Shown: positions 34,872-48,178 of the stretch, one piece after another
Position numbering within the stretch: position 1 is the stretch's first letter
Layout of the letters: the number at the start of each line of letters is the position of its first letter
NCBI GenBank assembly: GCA_022453515.1
Contig: JAJNNY010000001.1
Location: forward strand, 1,488,001 to 1,552,000
Direction of reading: 5' to 3'
DNA: 64,000 bases
Source of the DNA: Astrocystis sublimbata
Taxonomy: Eukaryota > Ascomycota > Sordariomycetes > Xylariales > Xylariaceae
Notes under the pieces: generated by a model
What the model was told of the DNA's origin: nothing
Database searches by the model: none
The model's input: the letters and a program-made list of their open reading frames with translations, nothing else
Translations under genes and position numbers: made by a program

Positions 34872-37322
34872 GAAGGGGGTGGCTGGGACTTGGGGAATAT
34901 CACGGCTGCCCAACTCGCCAGGTGGTCAAAGACACCGTACTGGATTTTACAGCAGTATTGTTGATGTAACTGACAGTTGACCTGCTCGATGGAAGTCGTT
35001 GAGCTTGTACATGCATACCTTGGGGACAGAAGCGATGTGACTATCGTATGAGTCCAGACGTAGGTAGGGTTATTACCTCGCATACCATCAGACTTGGCGC
35101 GAAGACTTTGTCCACTGCAGGATGGTACGAGAGTACGATGGAGCGGTATCACGATAGTTAATGTGCCATAGTATGTAGTAGAAATAGGATAGGGCGACTC
35201 TTTTAAGCAAAAATATTGATACCACATCTCTTGAATTGGGGCATTGTAATGTGGTGTACAAGTGCTAACAGGGAACGGTCAGGTGCAGATATATCACTGT
35301 GATCATGATTATGTCGTCTACCAGAGAGACTAGTGGTTCTACGCATATGACCGGATTATTCTTGTGACAGTGATATCTTTGTCTTAAGGCTCGCGCCCCT
35401 TAAATAGCATAGATTTCGAGGGGATGACGATGAACGGGAAGGTGTCTGTTCGACCTACCGGTCTTGTTGTGATAGGGCGAACCGATTTGGACAGCCGGGG
35501 CTCTCAGGAAAAGTTCACGGTGTCTCTGGTTGCATCTTCGTTTCCTTGTTCCTATACTGTGGTCGGCCATCCAGTCTCGTAAATATACACCGTGTACATT
35601 GATAGTCTTAAGGATGAATAGGTACAACTTGTGGTATGGATACGTGAGTCTCACGAAGCCAATTTGATTTTTGTGCCAAACTATTGAACCGGTAATTCTC
35701 AGCCGTATGTAATTGATATGACTTCATCCTGCTACATTACTCTCTGCGGGTGTGATTTGGTACGTTGCACAACGATACTTAATCTGGTTCTCAACAACAG
35801 TGCGGTTATCGCATCATCCAGGGCAGTTGTGTGAGTGAAGGTATCTTCTAGCTATCCCTCCTACTGGAGGGTTGCTTAACGTCAAATAGGAGTTCACGTC
35901 TTGAGGTTTGCTTGGTAGTTTCAATATGCTGTATCATAATATGTCCAGTGTTACTATGCTAGCTGAAGCCTGAAGGTCACGCTGCCTACCCTCCTCTAGA
36001 GAGGGGGTGTTACTGAAGCATTTAAATACGTATGAGGTTCGATGACAGAATGAGAAACGAGGGGACATAAAGGCAAATGTCGGATCACTGACGCCACTTT
36101 GCTACTGAATTATATGTGAGCGTTGGCTATAAGCATATATGCTCACTTGGATGTTTACAGAGTCAATAGCCTGTGCTATATCGATTTAACAACTATCTAG
36201 GTGGCATCTACTTACTGGTGGTGAGGTGGTATGTGAGCCCCTACACGTATTGCACTGGTTCCCGAAGACTTCATCATGAGTTATCAGGGTTTTGATTATA
36301 TTCTAGGACCTCTAATGTATGATCATCAAAGATGTGTCAATTATCATTGTCGAAATTCATAAAGCATCTCACGAAGGCGAGTTAAATTCTTATAATTTCG
36401 TATCATAGAAAACTACTAGTCAAGTCCGGTTTACAAGAGGTATATGACTTTGATAAAACAGTTCAATGTGCAAGGGATATATATATCTCTGTAGGGAGCC
36501 TTGTAAGATCGATACTTGTTCCCATGTCGAGACAAGAACGAGATTTCGATTGTATGGCGACTTGAGGGTTGTGGCACCAAGGGACTGATTCCTCCTGGTA
36601 AAATAACAACTTCTATCCAAAGAAAGCCATGGGTATTTGCGTTCCATATGTTGTCTTTTTGCCCCCCCCCTGACAGCACCTAGTCGTCGCAAAGACGCCT
36701 CTGGCGAGATGCCTCCTTCTACCACTTTGCTGGGCTCGCCTCCACATCAAAATCTACCTAGGTACATGATAGGCGTTGGCTTTACGCCCCGGAGCAATGC
36801 GCTAAGGCACTGCTAGCGTTAGGTCCAGGAACCCCGATCCCTGCTCATTCCGAATCCGGTAAGTGGGTGATGTCACTACTGCCACTGAGCGGGAACTTAC
36901 GATAGCTCCGACCAGTCACAAGGCTTGTATTACAAGCTCGACTTGAGCTTGAGCGTCAACATCACAGCATTCAGGCACAATGCGGTACCTCTGTTGTCAC
37001 CATTGCTGAGACTGACGGCGGGTAAGACAGATAGATACATGGCAGTACCTCTAAGCACTTACCAGTGGCCCCTCCAGCGCCCAGCATCATCCCCCGGCAA
37101 CTCGATGACACCACCATAAGTTGAAGACACCCATTGGGCAGGACTGTTGTCTCGTCTCATCTCGTTCGATGTAGATAGAGATGTATGGGTAATATGCGAG
37201 TCCGACCGCCTCCTTGTGTGTCAATTCCCCTCACTCCCACTTCCGTTTGCATTTGCCCATACCCATCCATCGCCCATCCATCTCCCCGCCTCTGCCGACT
37301 CTTCTCTCCAAGACACTATTCC
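34872..37322. other. Intergenic region
   Basis: 2.45 kb, AT-rich in 35400-36500, without a supported gene. A run of C at about 36663-36671 is the only clear simple repeat. The last 150 bp before 37323 is C/T-rich, consistent with a promoter or leader. Confidence 0.5.
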
Positions 37323-39169
37323 ATGAATCAAGCTCGTGTTGCCTTCTCGCACCTCAGAGCACCCCGCGTCTTCACGCTTCCCAGGCCCCACTTGACCAAC
37401 CTGAAGACATATCCACGACCGTTTGCATTTACCGCCGCACCATCACACAGAGCCATGTCCGAGTACAAGCTCAAGGACGCTTCGGCGCTGTCGCTACAGC
37501 TCGGCGAGAAGAAGGAAATCGAGGTGGAAGGCATCGAGGGCGGAAAGATCCTGCTGCTCAATGCCGGCAACGGCAAACTACATGCAATCGGCACCAAATG
37601 CACGCACTACGGCGCTCCCTTGGTGAACGGTGTCTACGTGCCTAAGACTGGCCGAATCACTTGCCCTTGGCACGGAGGTCAGCTCGAACCCCTTCCATGA
37701 TCAAGTAACTAGTAATCTTCTTCTGCTAACATGCTGCGCGTTTGACAGCCTGTTTCAATGCCAAGACCGGTGATGTAGAGGATGCGCCGGCTCTGGACGC
37801 ACTCACCACCTTCGAAGTCGTAGAGCGAGATGGTGCCCTCTACATCAAGGGCGAAGAAGCAGCCATCAAGTCCGGACGAAGACAGCCTAACATCAGATGC
37901 CGTGGTGGTGTCAACACCTCTGAATCCGATCGCGTTGTCGTTGTGGGTGGCGGCAGTGCTACCATTGCTGCTGTCGAGGCGCTTAGAGATGGCGGGTTTT
38001 CCGGCTCCGTCACCGTCGTGACCAAAGAGGGCTACCTGCCCATAGATCGGACCAAACTCTCAAAAGCCTTGTTGACCGACGTAGAGAAGGCACAGTGGAG
38101 AAACGCCGAGTTCTTCAAGACCGGATCCATCGATTTCGTCGAGGATGAAGTCACCGACGTTGATTTTAGCAACAAGTCCGTTGCCACCGAGAGCGGGTCG
38201 AAGCTCACATACGGCAAGCTGATCCTTGCTACTGGCGGCACGCCCCGAAACCTTCCCCTACAAGGTTTTAAGGTGCTTGAGAACATCTTCGTGCTCAGAA
38301 CTTTGCACGACGCCAAGAAAATTGTGGATGCGATCGGAGAAAAGGGCAAGAAGATTGTCGTGGTCGGTAGCAGCTTCATTGGCATGGAAATCGCCAATGC
38401 TACGGCCGCAGACAACAGCGTTGCTGTCATTGGCATGGAAAGCACCCCGCTGGAGAGGGTGTTGGGCAAGGAGGTTGGCGCCGGGTTGCAAAAGGGACTC
38501 GAAGGAAAGGGGATCAAGTTCTACATGTCGGCAAGCGTTGACAAGGCCGAGCCTTCGGCCGCTGATCCTTCCAAAGTCGGCTCCGTATTGCTGAAGGACG
38601 GCACCAAACTCGAGGCGGATCTCGTCATCCTCGGCGTCGGCGTCGCCCCGGCCACCGAATTTCTGAAAGACAGCAAGGTTGTACGTCTCGAGGAGGATGG
38701 ATCACTCAAGACAGACGACAATTTCCTCGTCGCTGGTCTGAAGGACGTCTACGCCATTGGTGACATCGCAACCTACCCATACCACGGCCCAGGTGGTGAA
38801 GGCAAGCCCACAAGGATCGAGCACTGGGACGTAGCACAGAACCAAGGCCGGAGCGTCGCAAAGCACATCATCAGACCTTCGGCGAAGCCCGAATTCTTCA
38901 CGCCCGTTTTCTGGAGTGCGTTGACGGGCCAGTTGCGCTATTGTGGAAATACCGTCAACGGCTGGGATGACCTCGTACTATCCGGTGACCCGGGAGAGGG
39001 CAAGTTCGTTGCCTATTACTGCAAGGGTGAGACCGTGGTGGCGGTAGCGAGTATGGGCCGAGACCCGGCCATGACGAAATCAGCCGAGTTGATGAGAGAT
39101 GGGGCCATGCCATCGAAGAGTCAACTTAAGGACGGTCTGGACGTCTTAGACGTGGCATTTGCGACCTAA
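37323..39169 (+). CDS. Rieske-AIF-type FAD/NAD(P)H oxidoreductase (AIFM3-like)
   Basis: Fusion of an N-terminal Rieske [2Fe-2S] domain to a pyridine nucleotide-disulphide reductase, the AIFM3/Nfrl layout. Exons 37323..37677 and 37749..39169 give 591 aa. The cluster ligands are C93 and H95 in CTHYGAPL, and C114 and H117 in CPWHGACF; the intron splits this second motif and splicing restores it. FAD binding is seen at VVVVGGGSATIAA, NAD(P)H binding at IVVVGSSFIGMEIA, and the C-terminal FAD motif at VYAIGDIA. The first 44 residues are Arg/Pro-rich with no acidic residue, like a mitochondrial presequence; an in-frame second Met at residue 45 (37455) could start a cytosolic form. Electron acceptor unknown. 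Confidence 0.9.
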
Positions 39170-40892
39170 GAACCAACCCTATTCAAACTTGACAGGCGCC
39201 GAGAGCTGAAACCGGTACCGAATCATTTAGTCATAATCCAGCCGTTTCTATGCAGCATACCAAAACAAATTGTTGTTCAAGTATTTCACATAATCTGGTG
39301 AATCGTCCTCACTGGCGACAGCGGTGAAACATTCCTATCAATCCAAAGGGGGCTGACAATGTGATATGCATGTACCGATATTCGATCGGGAACCTTAACC
39401 TGGTGGCCGGGACGCTTCGGTACTTGGGGACCAGGGCGCAACGTTAGATATCTCCCACATAACCGAAGCCGGAGCGAAAAAGCCCACCATTACAACAGCG
39501 TTGCCAATCGGTAATTACCAGAACGGTTGGCAGCGTAAACTGGGGAATCCAAGCTACGCTAATGGTTCACGATACAAGCGGCTAACACCCCAATTCAGAA
39601 CCGTTATACGTGGAAGAGTATCGACGATAGTTCATGCGGTAGGGATGCGATCAACATCCAGGTTCAACAATGTACGATAATAGGTACATTAATATGCGGT
39701 ACGGTAAGGTGAGAATGCAGGACTGTCGTCATCCCGCCCTTGCAGTTGACACAACTGGTACATGCAGTCCCATGTTGCGTCAGCGTTGCGACCCTTGGGG
39801 ATTCTGACAGCTCGACTATCGTCTCCACCAGGGAGGACACCAGGTAGGCGGCTCCAGGGTCATTCGCCAACGAGGGGCTCGGTATGCTCCCTGAGCAGGA
39901 AAGGGAGCGGTGGCGTGGACGGGCAGTTGACGAGCAGTGGATGCGAACACCTGCACTTGACGCCAAGAGCATCCGAGTGTGACATGTCCAAGTGACAACA
40001 ACGCTGCGGTGCAGACGAGTGCGGGACGCAGTGCAGCTCACCCAAACAACAGCAGCGCACGCAAGGTGCCACGCCACGTCCAGGGTCAGCATCTCGTGGG
40101 ACCAGCCTCCTCTTTTCCCTCTCCTTCTCGCTCTTGGGTTTTTTCTTTTCCTTCTCCCTTTCTTTTCTCTCTAATTTCTCGTGACCTCGTTGCGTCTCCT
40201 CTGTTATTAACACTACTCTCTCATCTTGTTATTGACAGAGTAGTTGCGATTTACCCGTTACGGGTTGTTCCGATTGATGCCGCATGCGCGATCCCGGCAT
40301 CCCGGGCGGTCAAGGTACGAATGATTGATACATGTATGTATGATTGATCGACCTGCCTAAGATTAGGTACGTACTGCCATGTCCTTATGTGTACTAGCGC
40401 CGTAGCTGGGCCAGGACTCGACGCGAGATCCGAATTACCCCCAAATGTTTACCTTGTCGGGCGTGCCGCAATTTCACAAGCAACAAGCCAGCTCCTGGCT
40501 TTTCCATGGTCCAGGGCCCTTGCGGGGAGAGACATGGCCGGAAAAGAAGCGGATTGAGGCAAAAAAACGAACAGAGACATTGTCTCTTCGTATTACCTCT
40601 TAGCATTCATTGCATTTGCATTGCCCTCCAGAGAAGTCCGCCTCTGGTGTCAGCCTTGACCGGAAAGGGGCATTATTCATCCCCAAGACATTGTGTTCAA
40701 CACAACGTCGTTCAATCCTCCCTCGCTACAACGCCGCTCACGGCCCTGGCATCCTGACTTCCTGATCTCGACCCGGACAACAATGCTATCATAAGACGTC
40801 GTCGACAAGACTTCCCAGCATGCCCGTCGCCCGCCTCAACCTGTCAACTCGCACCGACACAGCGCATTTCCACCACCACCACCACCAACGCC
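39170..40892. promoter_or_regulatory. Intergenic region with polypyrimidine tract
   Basis: 1.7 kb without a supported gene. A strong C/T-rich tract runs from about 40108 to 40202, the kind of sequence common in fungal promoters, and CCACCACCACC precedes the start codon at 40893. Confidence 0.45.
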
Positions 40893-43409
40893 ATGACTGG
40901 TTCTCAGCTGCCGGCTGATGGCGAGAACGACGCTATGCCTGCCCAAATCGCCCCCTCACCTGAGACCTCCTCGCTGAAGTGCTGCTGTGGTTCACATGAG
41001 TGTGTTCTCCTGAGACACAACAACGCCATCCTCGACCATGTCGAGCGGGATGTTCACCAGGCCGCCCGCATGGGTCAAGTACGTCTGCCCATGTGTCGTC
41101 ATGCTTTGCCTACTACTATCTGCACCGTTCCCGCTTTCCCATGCCCGAATCTGCGATAAAGTGTAGCATCGAGGAGCCACGACCGATTCCGGCAGCTTTA
41201 CATCCTACACCTGCTTTGCAATATTGACGCATTCCCTGTCCCCTATATACGTCACACCACAATCACCGCACTGCTGCTACTGCTGTTGTGGAATGCCAAC
41301 AAGATTAGTTATCTGCATGAGTCGCTGGCCAGCAGCCCACATCTCTCTATTTTAAAACACCACTCAAAACTACATCGGCAGCGAAGTGCACGAAATCTAA
41401 TATTGACATCATAGGCACTTCTTGCGAGGCACGAGTCCTACATGGCAGATACCGAACGCGATCGGGGAGAGCTGACCACTCGCATCGAGCAGCTCGAGCG
41501 CGACAATAAGGAACTCGAAGCCATGAATGCCAAAATAATCGAAGAGAACAAAGATCTGTTGGATCAACTCGAAACCCTCAACACGACTGTCATCGATTCC
41601 GAAGCCCAGGCCAAAAGCCTCGAGGCCACACTGCTCTCGTCGCAACAGACCATCCGCCGGCTCGAAGCAGATACGGCCCGCGCTGAGGCTTTGGAGCGCC
41701 AGATTGCGACACTCGAAGAGGAGCAGGCCAGTCTACAGGGAAATCTAGTCTTGTCGCGCGACGAAGCCCGGACAGCCGCCTCGAGATGGAAGCGCGCCGA
41801 GAGGGGCATCAGCGATCTCCAGGATCAGCTCGAGCGCATCGAAAAGGAGGCCAGGGAAGAGCAGGGACGCCACGCCGAAATGATGGAGCGCATCGAGAGG
41901 CAACGCGAGATGGAGAAGGAGCTGAACACGGCGGCGGGGCGGCTGAAAGGGGCCGCTGCGGCGAAATCGATGAACCAGGCGAACGGGGGAACCCATGTTG
42001 TCGGACATTTCGTTCGCGACCTGCTTCAGGACAACGCAAACCTTCAATACGGAATTGCAGAGCTCCGTGAGATGCTTATGAATTCCAATGACGAGATACA
42101 GGCACTCCGCGAACAGCTCGAGTATCACCAAATCGCCGAAGACCGTGAAGGCAGCGCGACGCCCACGTTGAAGGCCGAACTCGAATCGCTGCAATCACCT
42201 GTTCGCGAGGCAAGGTCACCAACCAGGTTGTCGCAAGAGCTACACATACATCACCACTACCACGTCGCGACACCTAAGCAGGACGCCAGGAAACCCAAAA
42301 AGAAGCGTCTCGGACTCACTTCCGGTGCTTTCGCGCACCCCGCGTCCCATCCGAGCACACCGCCAACCGGACTCATGAGGCATTCGTCGGCCCCTCACTC
42401 ACGGAAGAACTCGATACGGTCCAATCGTTGGTCTACCTTCTCGGGGCAACAGTCTGACGTCGCGTTATCCTCCGCCCCCAGTTCGCCTCTTTCCAACAAT
42501 AGGAACTCCTTGTTCGATGCGCCCCCAACAGCGTCATTTCCGGGTTCACCCACGACAAGTATCGACCCGATGTCGCCTAGCTGGCATCCCATGCAGAAGA
42601 GAGGGCAACTTGCTCCGAGTTTTCAAGTGCCGACCTGTTTCCCCTTCGGCCCCGCCCCTCCGAGCATCGCGCAATCCATCGCCGAGGAGCCATCAGACGG
42701 AACAGACGTTCCATCCGAGCCATTGCCGTCAATAGATGACTACTCCGTGGTCGACGGCGAAGCTTCTTCCCGAGGCCTCAGCATCCTCTACGATGACAGC
42801 TCTGTGGCCCCAAGCGAGACAACGGACTCAGATGGCCCAGGCCGACCCTTCATGCGTCGCGCACTGTCTCACGAGTCTATCGTATCGCTCTCGGGCGGCC
42901 TCGACATCCACACCTTGAAATCGAGGCCAAGCCAGCTTACCATGCGCCAGTTGGGGTCTGCGTGCTCCGTCACGGGAAGCAGTATTGTCACCGCACGGCC
43001 ACTGTTGTCGCGGGATCCCGCAAAGAGAAGCAGTGCTCTGCTGCGTGACAGCTTTGATCTATTATCACCAGTCGGCAGTCCGCCGTCCAGCTCATCTTCG
43101 CAACAGCGGTCTGATTTATCCAGGTTGGGCAAATGGGTCCCGGCTTGGCGGCCGTGGGGAGGCAGCAGTCCCTCGGGTAATGCAGCTGACGGCAGCAGCG
43201 GCGCGGGACGGACCGTCTTGGACACGCCCGTCAAAGAGAAGGATCACTCGAAGAATGTCAGCCGCTCGCCGGGTATCAACCAACCGGGAGCGATACCCGG
43301 GTTCTCTGAGTTCCTCGCATCGGCTGCGAAGAAAAGTCCGAATCCGGCTGCCAAGACGACGCCTGATGTTGTTGATCACGAGGCGCTAAGGGAAGGGCTC
43401 ATTGAGTAG
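40893..43409 (+). CDS. Coiled-coil protein with N-terminal Cys cluster
   Basis: Exons 40893..41078 and 41415..43409 (336-bp intron) give 726 aa. The N-terminus has a Cys cluster (C30, C31, C32, C37) followed by LRHNNAILDHVERDV; splicing then gives AARMGQALLARHESYM, an unbroken helix. Residues about 65-250 are a long coiled coil rich in Glu, Leu, Arg and Gln. The rest is low-complexity Ser/Pro-rich with many SP and RxxS sites (for example RHSSAPHSRKNS, SPSW) and looks disordered and phosphorylated. I recall similar fungal proteins annotated only as coiled-coil or myosin-tail-like; no enzyme motif is present. A cytoskeletal or scaffold role is inference. The left arm of the giant palindrome begins inside its intron as far as this window shows. 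Confidence 0.8.
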
Positions 43410-44831
43410 TTGATACTGCGCTCTCAAACTTTTGAATCGTGCAGACATATTTACTATTGGATCATGAATTTGACACATGGACGTCCAGACATGTCAAATC
43501 TTGTTGATATCTCCCTGTCCAGATCCTTTTTCTCTTTATTAACTCTACACATACCTACATACCATACTTTTGCATAGACGGCGTATTTCGGAGTACCTGG
43601 GAAGGATTGGGCCAGTTGGCGAACGACAATGACAAGGGCAAATTTTACATGAAAGCATTACGTAGTAGCTCACGCCGGAGGAAGCCGAATCACAAGGCCT
43701 ATAAGATATTTACCACTATATACCCCGGGAATAACCATAACATCTTTTTTACTAGAGAGCTATTGAATTTATTTTAATGTCTTACTATTAGACATCTAAT
43801 CAATAAGATATTACTACCGATGCTCTATACAACCTTGTCGAGGCTTAGACTAATTATTCCTGAACCATATAACGAAACAATGATACCAAGTCTATCACTA
43901 TTCTTGCCACTAAAAATATCATGAATGGCTAGGATCATTATACCTCCATTTTCTATTCATGTTAAAAGCTAGGAGGGATAAATACCATTTGTGATATTCT
44001 GGGAAGTAGCATCAGAAGCAACATGTACGTCATATTTGCTCAAGTAAACCTAGATCTTGGGTACGAGCCGTATCACCGCCGGCGAATGGAACCGACCCCT
44101 CGTTGAATAACGGTTTGCAGGTAGCTATCAGCATAATTACGACAGTCGTGATGGCACTGAGTTGCTTGCGCCGGACGAGAGACTCATGTATGGCTGGGGG
44201 TGGCCAACCCTTGAGGTCACACTTAACACTGCCGCAATACTTGGGGCCATTACGCTACCATAAACCCAGATCCAGCACCCTGTGTGAGAAGTGAAGCAAT
44301 TCCCCCACTCGACATCGGCGAGGGCTTAGTAGATCTCGTATCACAGCCCCCATCTTCAAACGCACATGTGTTATTTATACCTCAACCACTTATGATTAGT
44401 TAGTATTCGAGGTGAGATCCTGAAGTTGTGAAGTTGTGCGACGGATCCTCTGTAGGACAAATGGCAGGGCAGTTCGGTTGAGGAATCACTCGTTGTCGGG
44501 GCAACATAATACGTGTGGTCATGCAGCTTAGCTAAATCTGCCTCGCGGCATATTTTTTATAATGAAGTTCACATTGCACCATTCAGTGAATCGTCGACTG
44601 GGGGAGATGCGGCTTGTGCAGCCCAATGTAACTTGAGTGATATCCTGCCAACATTTCCCCCAATCTTACTCAAAGCAATTCAGTGATATATATATACCTG
44701 CTGTGTCTACCAAAACGTCTTGAATTCCTCGAGAAGTTTTTTATCGCAGATTAAAGAGTTTTGGTTGTCGCAATTCTGAGCATTGAGCGTAGCCCGTCTA
44801 TTGAGACAAACTTAGCACATTCACTCATCAC
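43410..44831. other. Intergenic region in left arm
   Basis: 1.4 kb, AT-rich at 43680-43980, without a supported gene. The repeat GAAGTTGT-GAAGTTGT lies near 44422-44437, and a TATATATATA stretch at about 44686-44696, 136-146 bp before the DUF3176 start, may act as its TATA element. Confidence 0.45.
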
Positions 44832-46869
44832 ATGATGGAACACCCCCAGCAACGAGATGATAGACGCATGGACGAGGACTTAGCCGGCAGGGAACGTGGT
44901 ATCTCACTGGTCTCCCCTATCTCGACAAGTGTTGAATCTCAAACGAGAGACGGGCAAACCGAACTATCTGCCAATTTGCAGCCTCAGCATATGAATACTG
45001 CACATCCTAGGGAAGCGGGAGTGGAGAGCGCTGTTCGTCTTGACCAACTTGATGATGCATGCCCATCAGCGAATTCGGAATCTTCGGAGGAGGCACGACA
45101 CGAAAGAGGCTCCGTTGGATCCACGCACCCCAAGCGACCTCATGTGAAGCGTGTCATATCTTGGTGGTGGTGGTGGGAGATCGCGGCTACAATCCTCAGC
45201 CTCACCAGTCTCGTTCTCTTATTCATACTACTTGCTAAAAGTAACGGCCGACGGCTCAGTTCTTGGTCGTTACCCATACAGCCCGACTCTCTCATCGCGG
45301 TTCTCACCACTGTCGCTAAGACTAGCATAATGGTTCCCGTGGCATCGTGCCTCAGCCAACTGAAGTGGGGACATTTCATGTCTCAATCAAGGCCACTCAA
45401 TCAGTTCCAGGTCATGGATGATGCCAGTCGTGGCCCTTGGGGCTCATTTGTTTTTCTAATCAGTGGCTTGAAGATCCGTGCATTCATACCAATTGCACTC
45501 TCGTTCATCACGGTTGTTGCCCTCGGCATTGAGCCAAGTGCCCAGCAGATTTTGGACTTCCCCGATAGAAAGTCGATGCAAACGAACACTTCGGCTGAGA
45601 TCGGTATCGCCACTGAATACTTATCTGAGGGATTTGCCCCTATTGGCTATACTAGTAGGTTCTCAGAATGGCAAGGAATGGCCTTTGACATAGATACTGA
45701 CAGAGAATTCGTTAGGATGGACACTTGTACCATCCACAGACTTGTTCCACCTCCAATCTTCCATAGTCGACAGTATATCCGGCTCGGTCTTCGAGCCCAA
45801 CTTTGTATGCCCCTCGGACTACTGTACCTGGGAAGACTTCACGACACTTGGTATCTGCAGCGCATATCAGAATCTGACCAGCGAGATCAAGATGAGCTGT
45901 GATGACGCAACGAATCCGTTGTTCAACTGTACTTACACGTTTCCTTACGGGAAGAACTCTACAGTGGCGAGGACTATAACATTCGGAGATGTTGGTAAAT
46001 CGCAATACCTTAGAGTCGAGTCTTTCCGATCTTGGTTCGAACCCTTCTACACTCAAAACGAGAACAGCGTCATCAATGCAGTCAAAGTCACCAATTATGA
46101 TCTGTACCGGAACAGAGTTCCAGGTATCTACGCGTACCCTGAGCCGCCCGTGACGGAATCCTGTTTTGCGCGCTCCTACTGGTGTGCTCAGACCTTTCGA
46201 AACGTCACCGCCATGCCAGGACAGCTCCCATACGGATCGGTCGACATGGAAGAATTGCGGCAAGTCGACATTGATATCGGAGATGGATGCAGTTGCACTA
46301 CGTTCTTGAGGTTGTTAACAGGTGATCACTTTACTCTAGACTTGACGCTAGTCCAGTACCTGCCAGATTACTTGAAAGACTTACTCACCCAAGCTGTAAT
46401 CAACATCGCGCCTTATTCGCCACGTTTGAACTCACCCTTTGATTTGGCAAATTTCCTTTACACAACCGACTTCCAGAATATGACCATCAATCTAGCCACA
46501 ACCCTAACAAACCAGATACGGTCGACAAACCCGGGAGACAACAGAAATACCATGATGCTTCGCGGCATTGCACACTCCAAGGAAATCTACATCAACGTTC
46601 GTTGGCCTTGGGCCATCCTCCCGGCCGCGACAGTTCTCATTGCCTGCCTCCTGCTGACGTGCGCCATGATCACTATGAGGAAGCAGCCATTACTCAAAGG
46701 CTCGGCTCTCGCTCTCCTTTTCCACGGATTGGACTATCGCGACTGGGATGAAATGCACATCGACCAGCCTGAAACGTCCGCGGGAATTGAGCAAGTTGCA
46801 AGGGGCATGCGGGTTCGTCTTGCCGCTTACGGAGACGACCTGGGATTGAAATCCAGACGACAAGGTTGA
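44832..46869 (+). CDS. DUF3176-family fungal membrane protein
   Basis: Exons 44832..45654 and 45740..46869 give 650 aa; the 85-bp intron (GTAGGT donor, CACAG acceptor) joins GYT-N-LFHLQSSIVDSISG and is needed because the frames differ. After an acidic hydrophilic N-terminus of about 115 aa comes WWWWWEIAATILSLTSLVLLFILL, a Trp-led membrane segment, then SLIAVLTTVAKTSIMVPVASCLSQLKWGHF and ASRGPWGS, which are DUF3176 hallmarks. A second hydrophobic span is IRAFIPIALSFITVVALGI. The long middle section has several N-x-S/T sites and Cys pairs (FVCPSDYCTW, GDGCSC), suggesting an extracytoplasmic domain. The last span is WAILPAATVLIACLLLTCAMI. Molecular function of the family is unknown. Confidence 0.85.
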
Positions 46870-48178
46870 GAGATTGAGTTGTTGTTCGTGTGTCCAGGCA
46901 TCCTCCATTTGCTTTTAAGGCCGTGTGGTTTTGTTGATCGTGCTAGTGATTACTGTTGGTCAATGTAACATCTAACGTGTCTGGGTATATCCCAGGGTCA
47001 AAGGCGCTGCATATGAGGGCTGAATGGACTGTATTCTGTACTAAAAGAAGATGCAGAAGGGAGAAAAGGCTGGCTACTACGGTAGACGGTGGTCATGAGT
47101 GATTTCAAACGTCTTCACTTCATATCGCCATCATTGCGTTAAGAATGCATTTCAATCCCTGGTTAACTCACAGCCCTCTTGGGCTCTTTTCACATTCGAT
47201 CCCTACCAGCAAGGTTGTCAGAGCACCAAATAAAGGAGCTTATGAGTCGCACTCGGGAGCTACGGGATTATGTATCTGAAACACGCCTATAAGACGGCCA
47301 GTAGATTCATTTCGTGAGGGCTCGTGTTGGGAAGGTTCCATTTCAACCCCTGTAACCGTGGGTTGCTTCTTGACTTTCGGAATCCCCTTTACAGCTAACC
47401 TTGAGCCGCAGTATGAAGATCAACTGACTTTACGCTTCGAAATAAAGCATTATATACTAGTCTAGTACATATTTTGATCATTTACAGAACTACTGCTGGT
47501 ATTTATATGATTCTATAGGACTTATTCCAAGGCAGTTTATTGGTCGTATTGTTAAATGATTAAGCGAAATACTAGTCACTAGGGCGATGTTGAATCTTTT
47601 ATCTATTTTTCATACTGCATGCTTGATGCTAGTGACCTCCTACCTTCCATTTAGTTAGTTGCTGCTCTGCGGGTCCAATCCAACAGCCACCAACGGGTAA
47701 CTGGTTATTATATCACTATACAGATACATCTGGTCCCGAACGACTCTTATTCTTGGCGAAGGCCAAGGTTAATATTGGGAGTGGCCATGAATCATCCCTT
47801 GAGTAACAAACATCCCTTGAGTTGTGGGGCTACCAACTGATATTGAATGTGTATCAAAGAGGTTTGCGTAGCACAATGCTAGGGAGCATGCTGTACTTGG
47901 TCAAAGTGATATTAGGTTAGGGGGTCACTGCACTGTCATGGGCTCATTGCGTATATAAGACGGTTTTCCCACCCCTCTTATGCGGTAGAATAGTAGTTGT
48001 TCAGGATCTCATGCTCATATATCTCATATTTCACTAGTATTATCCGCCACTGGAAAGTCGTTTCGCTCTTAAATGTTCGAGCCGTTAAAGCACAGCACTC
48101 TTCCCTCCCCCCTAAGACACCAAGTTTTTAGTCAAAACTTCGATAGCCACCCACATCAGTCTGCTTTATAGAGGCATC
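46870..48178. promoter_or_regulatory. Intergenic region upstream of NACHT-WD40 gene
   Basis: 1.3 kb with no supported ORF. A TATATAAG box at 47952-47959 lies about 220 bp before the start codon at 48179 and is a plausible core promoter element. The mirrored copy lies at 57197-57204. Confidence 0.4.
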
